Counted from the first letter of the stretch, positions 8,908-19,049 are shown. The stretch: DNA of 64,000 nucleotides from Geomonas limicola (GCF_014193675.1 NZ_BLXZ01000001.1:434001-498000); one strand, 5' to 3'. Notes: generated by a model not told the origin, from the letters alone. Numbers and translations are program-made.

Positions 8908-9417
8908 CTACTTAGCGTCCAGGCTCGCACCGGACCGGGCAGCGCTATCGCGCAACTGTTCCACCCGTTTTTTCTGTTCCAGTACCCGGTACTCTTCCTG
9001 CTTCAGGGTGTTCTGCAGAGAGAGGTACTCGGAGCGCGACATCTTCGAGTTGTCGGCGAGGCGGGCTTTCAGGTCGGCCACGTTGTTCTCCATCGCCTGC
9101 AGATTCACCTTGGCACTCAGGTACTCGTTGCGCTGGGCCGCATCTTCCTTGGCGCTGGTCCCCGTTTTCTCCTTGCCCGCCGGGGGGTGGGCCACAGGAT
9201 CCTTTCCCTTGCCCTTGGCCGACTCCACCGAATCGATGATCTGCGGCGCGCCGCTCTCGTCGACCCCCAGCACCTTCACCTTCTTGCGGTATTTCTTGGG
9301 CACCTTACCGAGGTCCTCGGTGAAGTTGATGGTCCCCCGGCTATCGGTCCATTGATAGGTGACGGCACCGGCGGTAAACGGGCAAAAAAGGAAAAGCAGC
9401 ACAAGCAGTTTCTTCAT
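8908..9417 (-). CDS. DUF4124-domain secreted protein with coiled coil
   Basis: A 169-residue protein starting MKKLLVLLFLFCPFTAGAVT, a Sec signal peptide probably cleaved after AGA. The segment TYQWTDSRGTINFTEDL fits the DUF4124 domain, an N-terminal domain common in periplasmic proteins of this phylum. From about residue 90 onward the chain is charged and heptad-like (a predicted coiled coil through LEQKKRVEQLRD). AAAGGAGAGG precedes the ATG. Located in the periplasm; function not known. Confidence 0.85.
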   Translation of the reverse strand: MKKLLVLLFLFCPFTAGAVTYQWTDSRGTINFTEDLGKVPKKYRKKVKVLGVDESGAPQIIDSVESAKGKGKDPVAHPPAGKEKTGTSAKEDAAQRNEYLSAKVNLQAMENNVADLKARLADNSKMSRSEYLSLQNTLKQEEYRVLEQKKRVEQLRDSAARSGASLDAK

Positions 9418-9509
9418 TTCCCTCTCCTTTGGCGTAGCGGCTACGGGATGGTACCACTGCAGTCAAGCAGGTGGCCCCCTCCCCTTACGGGGGGTTCTTC
9501 CAAGCCCGG

Positions 9510-9854
9510 TTAGCCCGGAGGCCACCCGAGGTTGCGGCCGGCCAGCAGGTGGAAGTGGATGTGGAAGACCGATTGTCCCGCTCCGGCGTTATTGTTGTTC
9601 ACGATGCGGAAGCCGTCTTCGGCGACGCCGCGCTCCCGCGCCAATTGCGCCGCGGCCCGGTAGACCCGGCCGATCAGTTCGTCGTTGGCCGGAGCGAGAT
9701 CGAGCGAGTTCACCAGGTGTTCCTTGGGGATCACCAGGATATGGACCGGCGCCTGGGGGTTGATGTCCTCGATGGCGAAGAGCGCATCGTCCTCGAACAC
9801 CTTCTTGACCGGTATGGCCCCGCTGGCCATTTTGCAGAAGAGACAATCATTCAT
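9510..9854 (-). CDS. HIT-family nucleotide-binding hydrolase (HinT-like)
   Basis: A 114-residue cytoplasmic protein with the histidine-triad motif HIHFHLL near the C-terminus and the N-terminal CLFCKMASGAIP typical of HinT-like proteins. These hydrolyse phosphoramidates such as AMP-lysine or act on aminoacyl adenylates. Length and motif order match the family. AAGGAGG lies upstream of the ATG, immediately next to the repeat element at 9871-10052. Confidence 0.95.
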   Translation of the reverse strand: MNDCLFCKMASGAIPVKKVFEDDALFAIEDINPQAPVHILVIPKEHLVNSLDLAPANDELIGRVYRAAAQLARERGVAEDGFRIVNNNNAGAGQSVFHIHFHLLAGRNLGWPPG

Positions 9855-9870
9855 AAAGCCTCCTTGAACT

Positions 9871-10052
9871 CAATTGACAGTTGACGATTGACAATTGACT
9901 ATGAATAAGCCGAAAAAGCACCCAATGGCAGGTTGGCAGGGAACAGTAGCCGTGCCAGTTAACTGCGGCAGAAAAGGGGACAGACACCCTGCGGAGCCAG
10001 TCCCCTCCACCAGCGCAAACATTGTCAATTGTCCACTGTCAATTGTCAATTG
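9871..10052. repeat. REP-like element: hairpin bracketed by inverted CAATTGAC repeats
   Basis: A CAATTGAC/GATTGAC-rich stretch at 9871-9899 is repeated in inverted orientation at about 10021-10052. Between them AGGGGAC (9975-9981) pairs with GTCCCCT (10000-10006). The core contains AAAAGGGGACAGACACC, a motif I associate with REP sequences near TnpA_REP (RAYT) transposases. No transposase gene lies here. The right arm overlaps the end of tlyA and supplies its stop codon. Confidence 0.7.
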
Positions 10053-10791
10053 CCTTTAGAGTCTTCTTCAGGTAGATCAGGAACTCTTTGTTCCCCTTGG
10101 GTCCCAGGATCGGCGATTCGCAGACGCCCAGCACTTCAAGCCCCAGCCCCACGGCGAGCTCGGTGATCCCTTCCACGACTTCCTCGTGCTTCTTGGCGTC
10201 GCGCACCACGCCACCCTTCCCCACCTGGCCGCGCCCCACCTCGAACTGCGGCTTGATGAGTGCCACGATGCGCCCGGTCGGGCCGATCAGGCGCAGGGTC
10301 TGCGGCAATACCTTGTCCAGCGAGATGAAGGAGGCGTCGATGACCGCCAGCTCCGGCAGCTCGGGGAGTGTTTCCGGCTCCAGGTAGCGGATGTTGGTCT
10401 TCTCCAGGTTCACCACCCGCGGGTCCTCGCGCAGCTTCCAGGCGAGCTGCCCGTAACCCACGTCCACCGCGATGACCAGGCGCGCCCCGCGCTGCAACAA
10501 GCAGTCGGTGAATCCGCCCGTGGAGGCTCCCACGTCGATGGCGGCCAGCCCCGCGACCACGATGTCGAAGTGCTCCAGTCCCTTGGCGAGTTTCAGCCCA
10601 CCGCGGCTTACGTAGGGAAGCGGCTCCCCCTTGAGGCGGATCTCCGCCTCGACCGGCACCATGAGGCCTGCCTTGTCGGCTAGGTGGTCGTCCACCACCA
10701 CCTGCCCGGCCATGATGAGTGCCTTCGCCTTCTCGCGCGACGGCGCCAGCCCACGCTCGAAGACGAGTTTGTCCAATCTCTCTTTAGTCAC
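10039..10791 (-). CDS. TlyA-family rRNA 2'-O-methyltransferase
   Basis: A 250-residue protein with an N-terminal S4 RNA-binding domain (residues 1-60, ERLDKLVFERGLAPSREKAK) followed by an FtsJ-like Rossmann methyltransferase. The SAM-binding motif is IDVGASTGGFTDCLL, with VIDASFISL and ALIKPQFEVG further on. TlyA enzymes 2'-O-methylate 16S/23S rRNA; some members are annotated as hemolysins. The last residues (KAIDN and stop) are encoded by the CAATTGAC repeat, so the C-terminus was set by repeat insertion or overlap. The UbiD-like gene ends 11 bases upstream. Confidence 0.93.
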   Translation of the reverse strand: MTKERLDKLVFERGLAPSREKAKALIMAGQVVVDDHLADKAGLMVPVEAEIRLKGEPLPYVSRGGLKLAKGLEHFDIVVAGLAAIDVGASTGGFTDCLLQRGARLVIAVDVGYGQLAWKLREDPRVVNLEKTNIRYLEPETLPELPELAVIDASFISLDKVLPQTLRLIGPTGRIVALIKPQFEVGRGQVGKGGVVRDAKKHEEVVEGITELAVGLGLEVLGVCESPILGPKGNKEFLIYLKKTLKAIDN

Positions 10792-10802
10792 CGTCTCCCT
10801 CG

Positions 10803-12644
10803 CTAGTACAGGCCGTGCAGCGGCCCGCCCGGGGCAGCCAGTTGATCCACGCGACGCTCCACCTCCGGATCCTCGACAAGCGGCGGCGCGTGGTGCGGTT
10901 TCACCCGCGCGTCGATGACCAGGGGGCCTCGGCAGCCCCAGTGCTTGGCAGCGGTAAAGGCGCCTACCCCGTAGAGGTCGGCAGCCGGATCGGAGCGGGT
11001 GAAGGTAACCCAGAGGAAGTTGTTGAGACTTTCGGCCGTGAAGCGGCTGTCGTCACAAGCCACGATGAGCGGGAAGGCCTCGAGCCCCGGCACGCTCTCC
11101 AAGAAGCTGCAGAGCTTTTCGAGTTCAGGATCCGCCTCACCCTTGGCAAGCCGGCAAGGCGGGCCTTGCAGTGCCAGCACGCCGGGAAGACAGATGCCTG
11201 GGGCGCTCCACCCTGCCGGGAGACGGAAGTCGGCGGGAAGCTCGGTCCCCAGTTCGCGACGTTTCTCACCCACACCGGCGAGCACCAGTTTCGAGCCGCT
11301 GTTCAGCCCCGATCCCGAGTAGTCCAGGGTATCCATGGTGGTGGCGGTCTGGAAGTGCAGGTCGCAGCGCGGGTCGAAGCGCTCCAGCACGTGCGAGAGG
11401 AAGGCCGGGATGTCGTGGATATCGAGCTGCGGCGCATCTTCGTGGGTCGCGATCATCAGGTACTTCGCCAGGGAGAGCTGCCCCTGCCCGAGGATGGCGT
11501 TCGCGATGGTGAGGATCTCCTGGGGGGTGCGCTTTTCGCAGTAGGGCACGTAGCGCTCGCTCCCTACTGCCAAAAGCAGCGGGTGCACCCCCGCGGCGTC
11601 CACCGCGTGGACCGCGCGCACGCCGGGGACCACGGTCGGGATGAGCGGACCGGTCAGTTCGTGAATGAAGGCGCCGAAGGAGGTGTCCTCCTGGGGGGGG
11701 CGTCCCACCGTGGTGAAGGGCCAGATGGCGCCATCGCGGTGGTAGACGTTCTCCACCTTAAGGACCGGGAACTTGTGTGCCAGGCTGTAATAGCCGAAGT
11801 GGTCACCGAAAGGACCTTCGGGGAGGGTTTTCTCGGGGTCGATGATGCCGGTGATGACGAAATCGGCCTCGGCGGGCATGGGCAGTCCCCCCTCGCGCTC
11901 GACCATCTCGATGCGGTGCCCGGCCAAAAGACCGGCAAAGGAGAGTTCCGGCATCCCCTCGGGAAGCGGCATCACGGCAGCCACCGTCATGGAGGGGGCG
12001 CCCCCCACAAAGATGCTCACCCGGAAGGGGGCCTTCTTTTCCAGAGCCTCGGCGTGGTGAAAGCCGATGCCGCGGTGGATCTGGTAGTGGATGCCGATCT
12101 CGGCGTCCTGGCGGTACTGGCCACCGGAGAGTTGCACCCGGTACATGCCAAGGTTCGAGTGGCGCACCCCGGGTGCGTTGAGGCTTTCCGAGTAGACCTG
12201 GGGGAGCGTGATAAAGGCGCCGCCGTCGTCGGGCCAGGATTTGAGCTGGGGGAGGCCGCTTATCGTGGTGCGATTGGCGAGGATAGGACCGTCCGTCACC
12301 TTCTTGGGGAGCAGGTGCCAGGCCGCGGGCAGCACGGAGGCGAGCGCGGCAGGTTCCTTTAAAAGGTAGCGCGGGTCGATCTTGAGCTGAACCAAGCGTT
12401 CGATGGCCTTCAGGGTGTCGCGGAAGATGAAGCGGGTGCGTTCCAGGGTGCCGAAAAGGTTTCCCAGCATCGGGAAGTTCGAGCCTTTGACCCTGGTGAA
12501 GAGGAGTGCCGGGCCGCCGGCCTGGTAGACCCGTCTCTGGATCGACCCGATCTCCAGGTCTGCCGAGACTTCCTGATCGATGGGGATGAGCGAACCGTTA
12601 CGCTCCAGATCCGCAACGCACGCGGCAAGATTTCGATATCCCAA
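10803..12644 (-). CDS. UbiD-family decarboxylase, probable menaquinone biosynthesis decarboxylase
   Basis: A 613-residue protein of the UbiD family, which uses prenylated FMN for reversible decarboxylation. Family features include FGDHFGYYSLAHKFPVLKV and GRPPQEDTSFGAFIHEL. It is longer than E. coli UbiD (~500 residues), as expected for the subfamily linked to the futalosine route of menaquinone synthesis, and mqnA lies elsewhere in this window. The start is a TTG at 12644: CGGAGGG sits 5-6 bases upstream and MGYRNLAACVADLE aligns with the usual family beginning. The menaquinone role is inferred. Confidence 0.87.
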   Translation of the reverse strand: MGYRNLAACVADLERNGSLIPIDQEVSADLEIGSIQRRVYQAGGPALLFTRVKGSNFPMLGNLFGTLERTRFIFRDTLKAIERLVQLKIDPRYLLKEPAALASVLPAAWHLLPKKVTDGPILANRTTISGLPQLKSWPDDGGAFITLPQVYSESLNAPGVRHSNLGMYRVQLSGGQYRQDAEIGIHYQIHRGIGFHHAEALEKKAPFRVSIFVGGAPSMTVAAVMPLPEGMPELSFAGLLAGHRIEMVEREGGLPMPAEADFVITGIIDPEKTLPEGPFGDHFGYYSLAHKFPVLKVENVYHRDGAIWPFTTVGRPPQEDTSFGAFIHELTGPLIPTVVPGVRAVHAVDAAGVHPLLLAVGSERYVPYCEKRTPQEILTIANAILGQGQLSLAKYLMIATHEDAPQLDIHDIPAFLSHVLERFDPRCDLHFQTATTMDTLDYSGSGLNSGSKLVLAGVGEKRRELGTELPADFRLPAGWSAPGICLPGVLALQGPPCRLAKGEADPELEKLCSFLESVPGLEAFPLIVACDDSRFTAESLNNFLWVTFTRSDPAADLYGVGAFTAAKHWGCRGPLVIDARVKPHHAPPLVEDPEVERRVDQLAAPGGPLHGLY

Positions 12645-13299
12645 CCGTACCCTCCGGGGAAAATGATGGCTAAAATTGCAGGGTTATTTTTAAAGCACCC
12701 CCGCTGGCAAGTCAACCAAAACCTGAGCAGGGATGAAGGGGATAAAAGGCAAAACCGTTAACAGGGATGAAAGGGATACAGGGGATAAAACAAAACCCTG
12801 TCAAACTGGACCGGCCTTAACCGCCAACGATCAAGGCCGAATGGTTGGCGGGTATTATTTAACAGGGATGAAGGGGATACATGGGATAAAGCAAAACCTT
12901 GTCAAACTGGACCGGCCTTAACCACCAACGACCAAGGCCGAATGGTCGGCGTGGATTTTTAACAGGGATGAAGGAGATACATGGGATAAAGCAAAGCCCG
13001 GTAAAACCGGTCCGGCCTGTACCGTCAACGATCAGGGCCCAACACCTCGCCGTGTTTTTATCCCATTTATCCCATTCATCCCTGTTAGATTTCTGAAGTT
13101 ATCCTCCCCTTCATCCCATGCATCCCTGTCAGGTTTACGTGGTTTTTATCCCATTCGTCCTATTTATCCCTGTTAGATTTTCCTGGTTCTCATCGCCTTC
13201 ATCCCATGCATCCCCGTTAAAAACTTGACCGCACCGCGACATAAGTAGTATCAAGCAGATACCCCGAACGACAGAACCCTTTGCCGTACCGGAGTCTCT
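12645..13299. other. Non-coding gap upstream of the histidine kinase gene
   Basis: This 655-base gap is mainly the tandem and inverted repeat block at 12727-13222. Open frames across it (for example 12733-12921) encode repeat-derived peptides and are not genes. The last ~75 bases lead into the kinase start and contain GGAG before the TTG. No tRNA or riboswitch was recognised. Confidence 0.7.
12727..13222. repeat. Tandem ~100-bp units with 9-base-period core, followed by inverted copies
   Basis: Three ~100-base direct units begin at 12759, 12860 and 12960, after a partial copy at 12727. Each opens with TAACAGGGATGAAGGGGATA and continues with GGGATAAA, so the core is a GGGATNNAN unit of 9 bases. 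Each then carries GGACCGGCCTTAACC and AAGGCCGAATGGT, which can fold as CGGCCTT/AAGGCCG. Inverted cores (TTTATCCC...ATCCCTGTTA) follow at about 13053-13091, 13109-13133, 13141-13180 and 13198-13222. The same core recurs at 46.4-46.75 kb. Confidence 0.9.
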
Positions 13300-15852
13300 T
13301 TGCCGCGCTACACGATCTTCAGAAAGATCCTGATCATCACCCTGCTCCTGTCGCTGGCGCCGCTCCTTGTCACGTCCACCATTCTGCTCATCAACCTGCA
13401 GTCCATCAGCTCCAGTCTCTCTGCCGAAATCTCCGAATCCGACGACCTCCAGGCCTCCGAATCATTGAAGATGCGCGCCCGACAGGTGGCGGAGAACGTC
13501 TCAGATTTTCTGCACCAGTGCGAAAGCGACCTGGTATTTCTATCACGCACCAAGCTGGACCGCCCCACCCTGCTGGAGTTCTACCGCACCCGGCGTTCGG
13601 AGGTCTGGCAACGTAACGGCAACGGCAAAGCCCCCCAGGAGGTGCGCGGCCTCTTGCCGCTCTACCGGTCGGTAACCCTCATCGACGCCACCGGGCAAGA
13701 GCAGATGATGATCAAGGACGACCGGTTCGTCCCCGCCGCCCAGTTGCGCAACATCGCAGACCCTGCCCGCACCGAGTACCTGAGCGAGGATTACTTCAAC
13801 CGTATCAAGCGGCTCAAACCCGGCGAAATCTACGTCTCGCATTTAACCGGCTTCCACGTTTCACGCCAGGAGCAGTTGGCCGGCGCCACCACCCCCGAAA
13901 CGGCCTACAACGGTACCACCTACCAAGGGGTGATCCGCTTCGGCGCGCCGCTCTTTGACCCGGACGGGCGCTTCGCGGGAATGGTGCTGCTCTCGCTGGA
14001 CCACCGCCACCTGATGGAGTTCACCCAGCACATCGATCCCGGCAAGAACTTCTCCACGGTGTTCCCCTCCTACAACAGCGGTAACTACGCCTTCTTGTTC
14101 GATGACGAGGGATGGATCATCACCCATCCCAAGTTCTGGGACATCAGGGGGCTCGACCGTAACGGCAAACCTGTTCCGGCCTACACTGAACACTCCAGCA
14201 AGATCGACATCGATACCGGTCGGATCCCCTTCAACCTGGACCGGGCCGGATTCGTGCACCCAAGTTACCCCAAGGTGTCGGCCGCGATCCGGCACAAGCA
14301 GATCGGCTACGTCGACATCACCAACGTAGGGGGAGCCAAGAAGATCATGGCCTACGCCCCGATCCCCTACGACACCGGTGACTACCAGAAGTACGGGATC
14401 TTCGGCGGAGTTACCATCGGCTTCCAGGTGGACCAGTTCCACGAGGCGGCCCGCAAGGGGAGCCGGCTCATCAACCGGCAACTCGGCCGGCACCGCTCCA
14501 CCTCGGCCATCATCATCCTGGCCACCGCGCTGGTCTCGGCGCTCACCGCCTGGCTCCTGTCGCGCGGCATCAGCATCCCGCTCAAACAGTTGAACGAGGG
14601 GGCCCACAAGCTCGCCGCCGGCGACAGCCACGTGCGCGTCCCGGTCACCTCGGCGGACGAGATCGGCGAACTGGCCGGGACCTTCAACTTCATGGCCGAC
14701 GAGTTGGAGTCACGCAAGCAGAGCATCCTCTCGACCCTGGACGAGCTCAGGAACTCGCGGCTGGAAATCCTGGACGAGCGTAACTTCAAGACCAGCGTCC
14801 TCGAGAGTATCTCGAGCGGCATCGTCACCTTCTCTCCCGACGGGAGGATGACCTCGATCAACCGGACCGGACGTCTGTTCCTGGGGGATTCGGCACAGGA
14901 AGGGGACCATTACCGAGAAGTGTTCGCCGGGTGGGAGGGGCTTGCCGAGCACATCGACCGGGTACTCTCCGGCGCGCAAGGTTTCGGGCGCGAGCCGTTT
15001 CGCTTCGAGCGCGGAGCCGGCCGGACTAACTTCGATGTCGGGTGCTTCCCTATCGGCGCCGAGGCGGAGAAGGGGCTCACCGTTACCCTGCGCAACGAGA
15101 CGGAAAAGGAGAAACTGCGCGAGGAGATGATGCGCCTGGATCGCCTCGCCTCGCTCGGCAAGCTCGCGGCCGGCATCGCCCACGAGGTAAGAAACCCGCT
15201 CACCGGGATTTCGCTGCTGCTCGACGACCTGCACGACCAGGCCGCCGCGGGTTCCCAGGACCAGCTCATGATCAGCAAGGCGCTCGAGGAGATATCCCGG
15301 GTGGAGGGACTCATCAACTCGCTGTTGAACTACTCCTCCCCGGCGCGCGCCGAGTTCCGTGAGACCGACCTGAACCGGGTGGTGCACGACACCGCTCTCC
15401 TGATGCGGCGCCCTTGTGAACGCGGCGAGGTGTTCCTGACGCTGGAAGAGCAACCGATCCCCCCGTTCAAGCTGGATCCCGAAAAGATTAAGCAGGCCCT
15501 CATGAACATCATCCGCAACGCCCAGGAGGCCCTGCCGCAGGGTGGCAGGATCACCATTAGCACCTTTACCCGTGGGGAGTTTGCCATCATTGAGATCGGA
15601 GACGACGGCCCCGGGATCGATCCCGAGGATCTGCCGCTCATCTTCGAGCCGTTCTTCACCAGAAAGGGTGCCGGCACCGGTTTGGGGCTATCCATCACCC
15701 AGCGCATCGTGGAAGAACACCGGGGAAGGATCAGCGTGAAGAGTGACCCCGGCAGCGGCACCCTCTTTAGCCTCGAACTGCCGATGCGACGGGGACAGGA
15801 GACGTCTCCGGGACAGGTGCCAACGCCACCTGAGACAGGGGAGCCTCGGTGA
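13300..15852 (+). CDS. Membrane sensor histidine kinase (Cache-HAMP-PAS-HisKA-HATPase), NtrB/DctB-like
   Basis: An 850-residue kinase. A first membrane helix (~10-32) and a second near 405-425 enclose a ~370-residue periplasmic sensor region resembling a double Cache domain. HAMP (~425-480), PAS (~500-600), HisKA and HATPase_c follow. The phosphoacceptor is H628 in AGIAHEVRNPLTG; the ATP-binding boxes show as IRNAQEAL, GDDGPGID and GTGLGLSI. The start is TTG at 13300, with GGAG about 6 bases upstream. The sigma-54 activator gene follows 201 bases later and the TRAP operon after that, so it probably senses a carboxylate ligand and phosphorylates that regulator. The ligand is inferred. Confidence 0.93.
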   Translation: MPRYTIFRKILIITLLLSLAPLLVTSTILLINLQSISSSLSAEISESDDLQASESLKMRARQVAENVSDFLHQCESDLVFLSRTKLDRPTLLEFYRTRRSEVWQRNGNGKAPQEVRGLLPLYRSVTLIDATGQEQMMIKDDRFVPAAQLRNIADPARTEYLSEDYFNRIKRLKPGEIYVSHLTGFHVSRQEQLAGATTPETAYNGTTYQGVIRFGAPLFDPDGRFAGMVLLSLDHRHLMEFTQHIDPGKNFSTVFPSYNSGNYAFLFDDEGWIITHPKFWDIRGLDRNGKPVPAYTEHSSKIDIDTGRIPFNLDRAGFVHPSYPKVSAAIRHKQIGYVDITNVGGAKKIMAYAPIPYDTGDYQKYGIFGGVTIGFQVDQFHEAARKGSRLINRQLGRHRSTSAIIILATALVSALTAWLLSRGISIPLKQLNEGAHKLAAGDSHVRVPVTSADEIGELAGTFNFMADELESRKQSILSTLDELRNSRLEILDERNFKTSVLESISSGIVTFSPDGRMTSINRTGRLFLGDSAQEGDHYREVFAGWEGLAEHIDRVLSGAQGFGREPFRFERGAGRTNFDVGCFPIGAEAEKGLTVTLRNETEKEKLREEMMRLDRLASLGKLAAGIAHEVRNPLTGISLLLDDLHDQAAAGSQDQLMISKALEEISRVEGLINSLLNYSSPARAEFRETDLNRVVHDTALLMRRPCERGEVFLTLEEQPIPPFKLDPEKIKQALMNIIRNAQEALPQGGRITISTFTRGEFAIIEIGDDGPGIDPEDLPLIFEPFFTRKGAGTGLGLSITQRIVEEHRGRISVKSDPGSGTLFSLELPMRRGQETSPGQVPTPPETGEPR

Positions 15853-16014
15853 CGCCAGGTCCCAAATAAGTACAGGCTGCCAAGCTCGGATGATTTCTTT
15901 TTACTGAGCAGTAACGACGCTGAGAGGAGAAAACTCGAAGCTGTGGCCCACGGACTTGAAGCAGAGGTCTGCTGACTTGAAGGCAAGGTTAACCTGTTAC
16001 CCGTACAGCCGCCG

Positions 16015-16037
16015 GGTTGCCAGGGCACCAGGCAACC
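16015..16037 (+). other. Leader hairpin before the response regulator gene
   Basis: GGTTGCC (16015-16021) pairs with GGCAACC (16031-16037) just ahead of the ribosome-binding site GAAGGA and ATG at 16054. Smaller palindromes (GCAGAGGTCTGC and AGGTTAACCT) lie just upstream. It may affect translation of the regulator. I do not recognise a known riboswitch. Confidence 0.35.
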
Positions 16038-16053
16038 GCTGAAGGAATAAACC

Positions 16054-17433
<1,380 letters not shown>

Positions 17434-17759
17434 TTCACACCACCGACATGGACGCCCTGTTACCCCCGTCTGATTTTAAAGCCACGACCTCACGTGCTGA
17501 GATCCCCGTGAGACACGGCAGGCGAACTAACGCCCTCCCCTTTGCGAAGCTTCCTCCAAACTCTCGGTACGTATCGATCCTTTTACCGTGCAGCGCTGTA
17601 GGGCCCCCCAGGTTCTCCCCTATAGAAATGGGGAGCCAGAGGGTATTCGTTTCCCTTTTCCTAAGAGGAGAGCGCACGGAATCCATCAGCACCTTGTTCT
17701 ATTTTTTCACACCCCATCCAAAGCTCCCAGACTTCAATTAGTCACCGTTTATTGGTGAG

Positions 17760-17814
17760 CCTGTGGCTCCGGTTTTGGCAACTATCCGCCACAGGGTTGG
17801 CCAATTTCCGCCAC
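17760..17814 (+). promoter_or_regulatory. Probable enhancer (UAS) for the sigma-54 activator
   Basis: TTGGCAACTATCCGCCAC (17775-17792) and TTGGCCAATTTCCGCCAC (17797-17814) are near-identical direct repeats spaced 22 bases, about two helical turns. An overlapping inverted repeat CCTGTGGC/GCCACAGG spans 17760-17795. They lie ~85-135 bases upstream of the sigma-54 promoter, where NtrC-type activators bind. Confidence 0.65.
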
Positions 17815-17896
17815 CACACCCTTCCTCCAACCTCCCTAAACCGTCTTTCTGAACTTTTCAACTCCACCTTTTAAGCTACTTAGCGAAGATCAACGA

Positions 17897-17912
17897 TGGT
17901 ACCGCAATTGCA
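17897..17912 (+). promoter_or_regulatory. Sigma-54 (-24/-12) promoter of the TRAP operon
   Basis: TGGTACCGCAATTGCA matches the TGGCAC-N5-TTGCA consensus with correct GG/GC spacing and a single mismatch. Transcription would begin near 17923-17925, leaving a ~117-base leader before dctP. Confidence 0.8.
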
Positions 17913-18041
17913 ATAGAACCATGTCTCGTATACGCATTCAGCACTCCTCACCTAGCCGCACGTTTTAATGTTGAATGTTGCACCTGCACCTCAAAAAATA
18001 AAACAACGAGCCATTTCACCATCACACCAAGGAGGAAGACA

Positions 18042-19049
18042 ATGAAATTTAACGCCCTGCTGAAAAGCCTGGTCGTAGGCGCCGTAGCTCTCGCCCTGCC
18101 GATGACCGCAGCCGCCGCACCGATCGTCATCAAGTTCAGCCACGTGGTAGCCCAGAACACCCCGAAAGGCCAGGCAGCAGATTACTTCAAGAAGCTCGCC
18201 GAAGAGCGCACCAAAGGGCGCGTGAAGGTCGAGGTCTACCCGAACAGCCAGCTCTACAAGGACAAGGAAGAGATGGAAGCCCTCCAGCTGGGCGCCGTAC
18301 AGATGCTGGCACCGTCGCTCGCCAAGTTCGCCCCCTTGGGCGTGAGGGAGTTCGAGGTGTTCGACCTCCCCTACATCTTCGACAACTACCAGGAGTTGCA
18401 CAGGGTAACCCAGGGTCCGGTCGGCCAGAAGCTCCTGAAGAAACTCGAGCCCAAGGGGATCCTGGGGCTCGCCTACTGGGATAACGGCTTCAAGGTGATG
18501 AGCGCCAACAAGCCGCTCAAGCACGTCGCCGACTTCAGAGGCCAGAAGATGCGCATCCAGTCCTCCAAGGTGCTCGACTCCCAGATGCGCTCCTTAGGCG
18601 CCATCCCGCAGGTCATGGCGTTCTCCGAGGTGTACCAGGCACTGCAGACCGGCGTCGTGAACGGCACCGAGAACCCCCCTTCCAACCTGTACACCCAGAA
18701 GATGCACGAGGTGCAGAAGTACGTGACCGTATCGGACCATGGCTACCTGGGCTACGCCGTTATCGTGAACAAGAAGTTCTGGGAAAGCCTCCCCAAGGAC
18801 ATCCGTGCCGCACTGGAAAGCGCCATGAAGGACGCCACCAAATTTGCCAACGACGTGGCTAAAAAAGACAACGACGAGGCCCTGGAAGGCGTGAAGAAGT
18901 CCGGCCGCTCCCAGATCATCACCCTGACCGCCCAAGAGAAGAACGAGTGGAAAAAAGCGATGGACAAGGCCCACAAGGAAAACGTGAGCCGTATCGGTGC
19001 CGACATCGTCAAAGAGGTCTACCAGGCCACCGGTTACACCTCAAACTAA
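18042..19049 (+). CDS. dctP: TRAP transporter substrate-binding protein, C4-dicarboxylate type
   Basis: A 335-residue periplasmic binding protein. The signal peptide ends in MTAAAA before PIVIKFSHVVAQNTPKG, the standard beginning of mature DctP proteins. Further family features are VEVYPNSQLYKDKEEMEALQLG, the ligand-contact region KMRIQSSKVL, and FSEVYQALQTGVVNGTENP. A strong AAGGAGG precedes the ATG. It is the first gene of the dctPQM operon under the sigma-54 promoter, and a hairpin follows its stop. A dicarboxylate ligand is likely from the family; other carboxylates are possible. Confidence 0.95.
   Translation: MKFNALLKSLVVGAVALALPMTAAAAPIVIKFSHVVAQNTPKGQAADYFKKLAEERTKGRVKVEVYPNSQLYKDKEEMEALQLGAVQMLAPSLAKFAPLGVREFEVFDLPYIFDNYQELHRVTQGPVGQKLLKKLEPKGILGLAYWDNGFKVMSANKPLKHVADFRGQKMRIQSSKVLDSQMRSLGAIPQVMAFSEVYQALQTGVVNGTENPPSNLYTQKMHEVQKYVTVSDHGYLGYAVIVNKKFWESLPKDIRAALESAMKDATKFANDVAKKDNDEALEGVKKSGRSQIITLTAQEKNEWKKAMDKAHKENVSRIGADIVKEVYQATGYTSN

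Larger units (their letters stand above)
17434..18041. other. Regulatory intergenic region upstream of dctP
   Basis: A 608-base gap. The first half holds a CTCCCC/GGGGAG hairpin (17615-17635, no T-run) and nothing else recognisable. The second half has the two direct repeats at 17775-17814 and the sigma-54 promoter at 17897-17912. Short open frames in both directions lack ribosome-binding sites and are not called as genes. Confidence 0.75.

Noticed and set aside
10815..12362. 515-codon plus-strand frame over the UbiD-like gene
   Set aside because: Antisense shadow in GC-rich sequence; no motif or start signal.
12733..13096. Short frames in the repeat block (MKGIKGK... and similar)
   Set aside because: Encoded entirely by GGGATNNAN repeat units; no ribosome-binding site.
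15950..16040. Cyclic-dinucleotide (GEMM-type) riboswitch before the response regulator
   Set aside because: GCCGGGTTGCC resembles the 3' part of GEMM-I, but the conserved 5' segment and A-rich core are missing. A covariance-model search would decide.
17435..17741. Short frames on both strands in the dctP upstream gap
   Set aside because: No ribosome-binding site, no recognisable family, and unlike neighbouring genes in composition.
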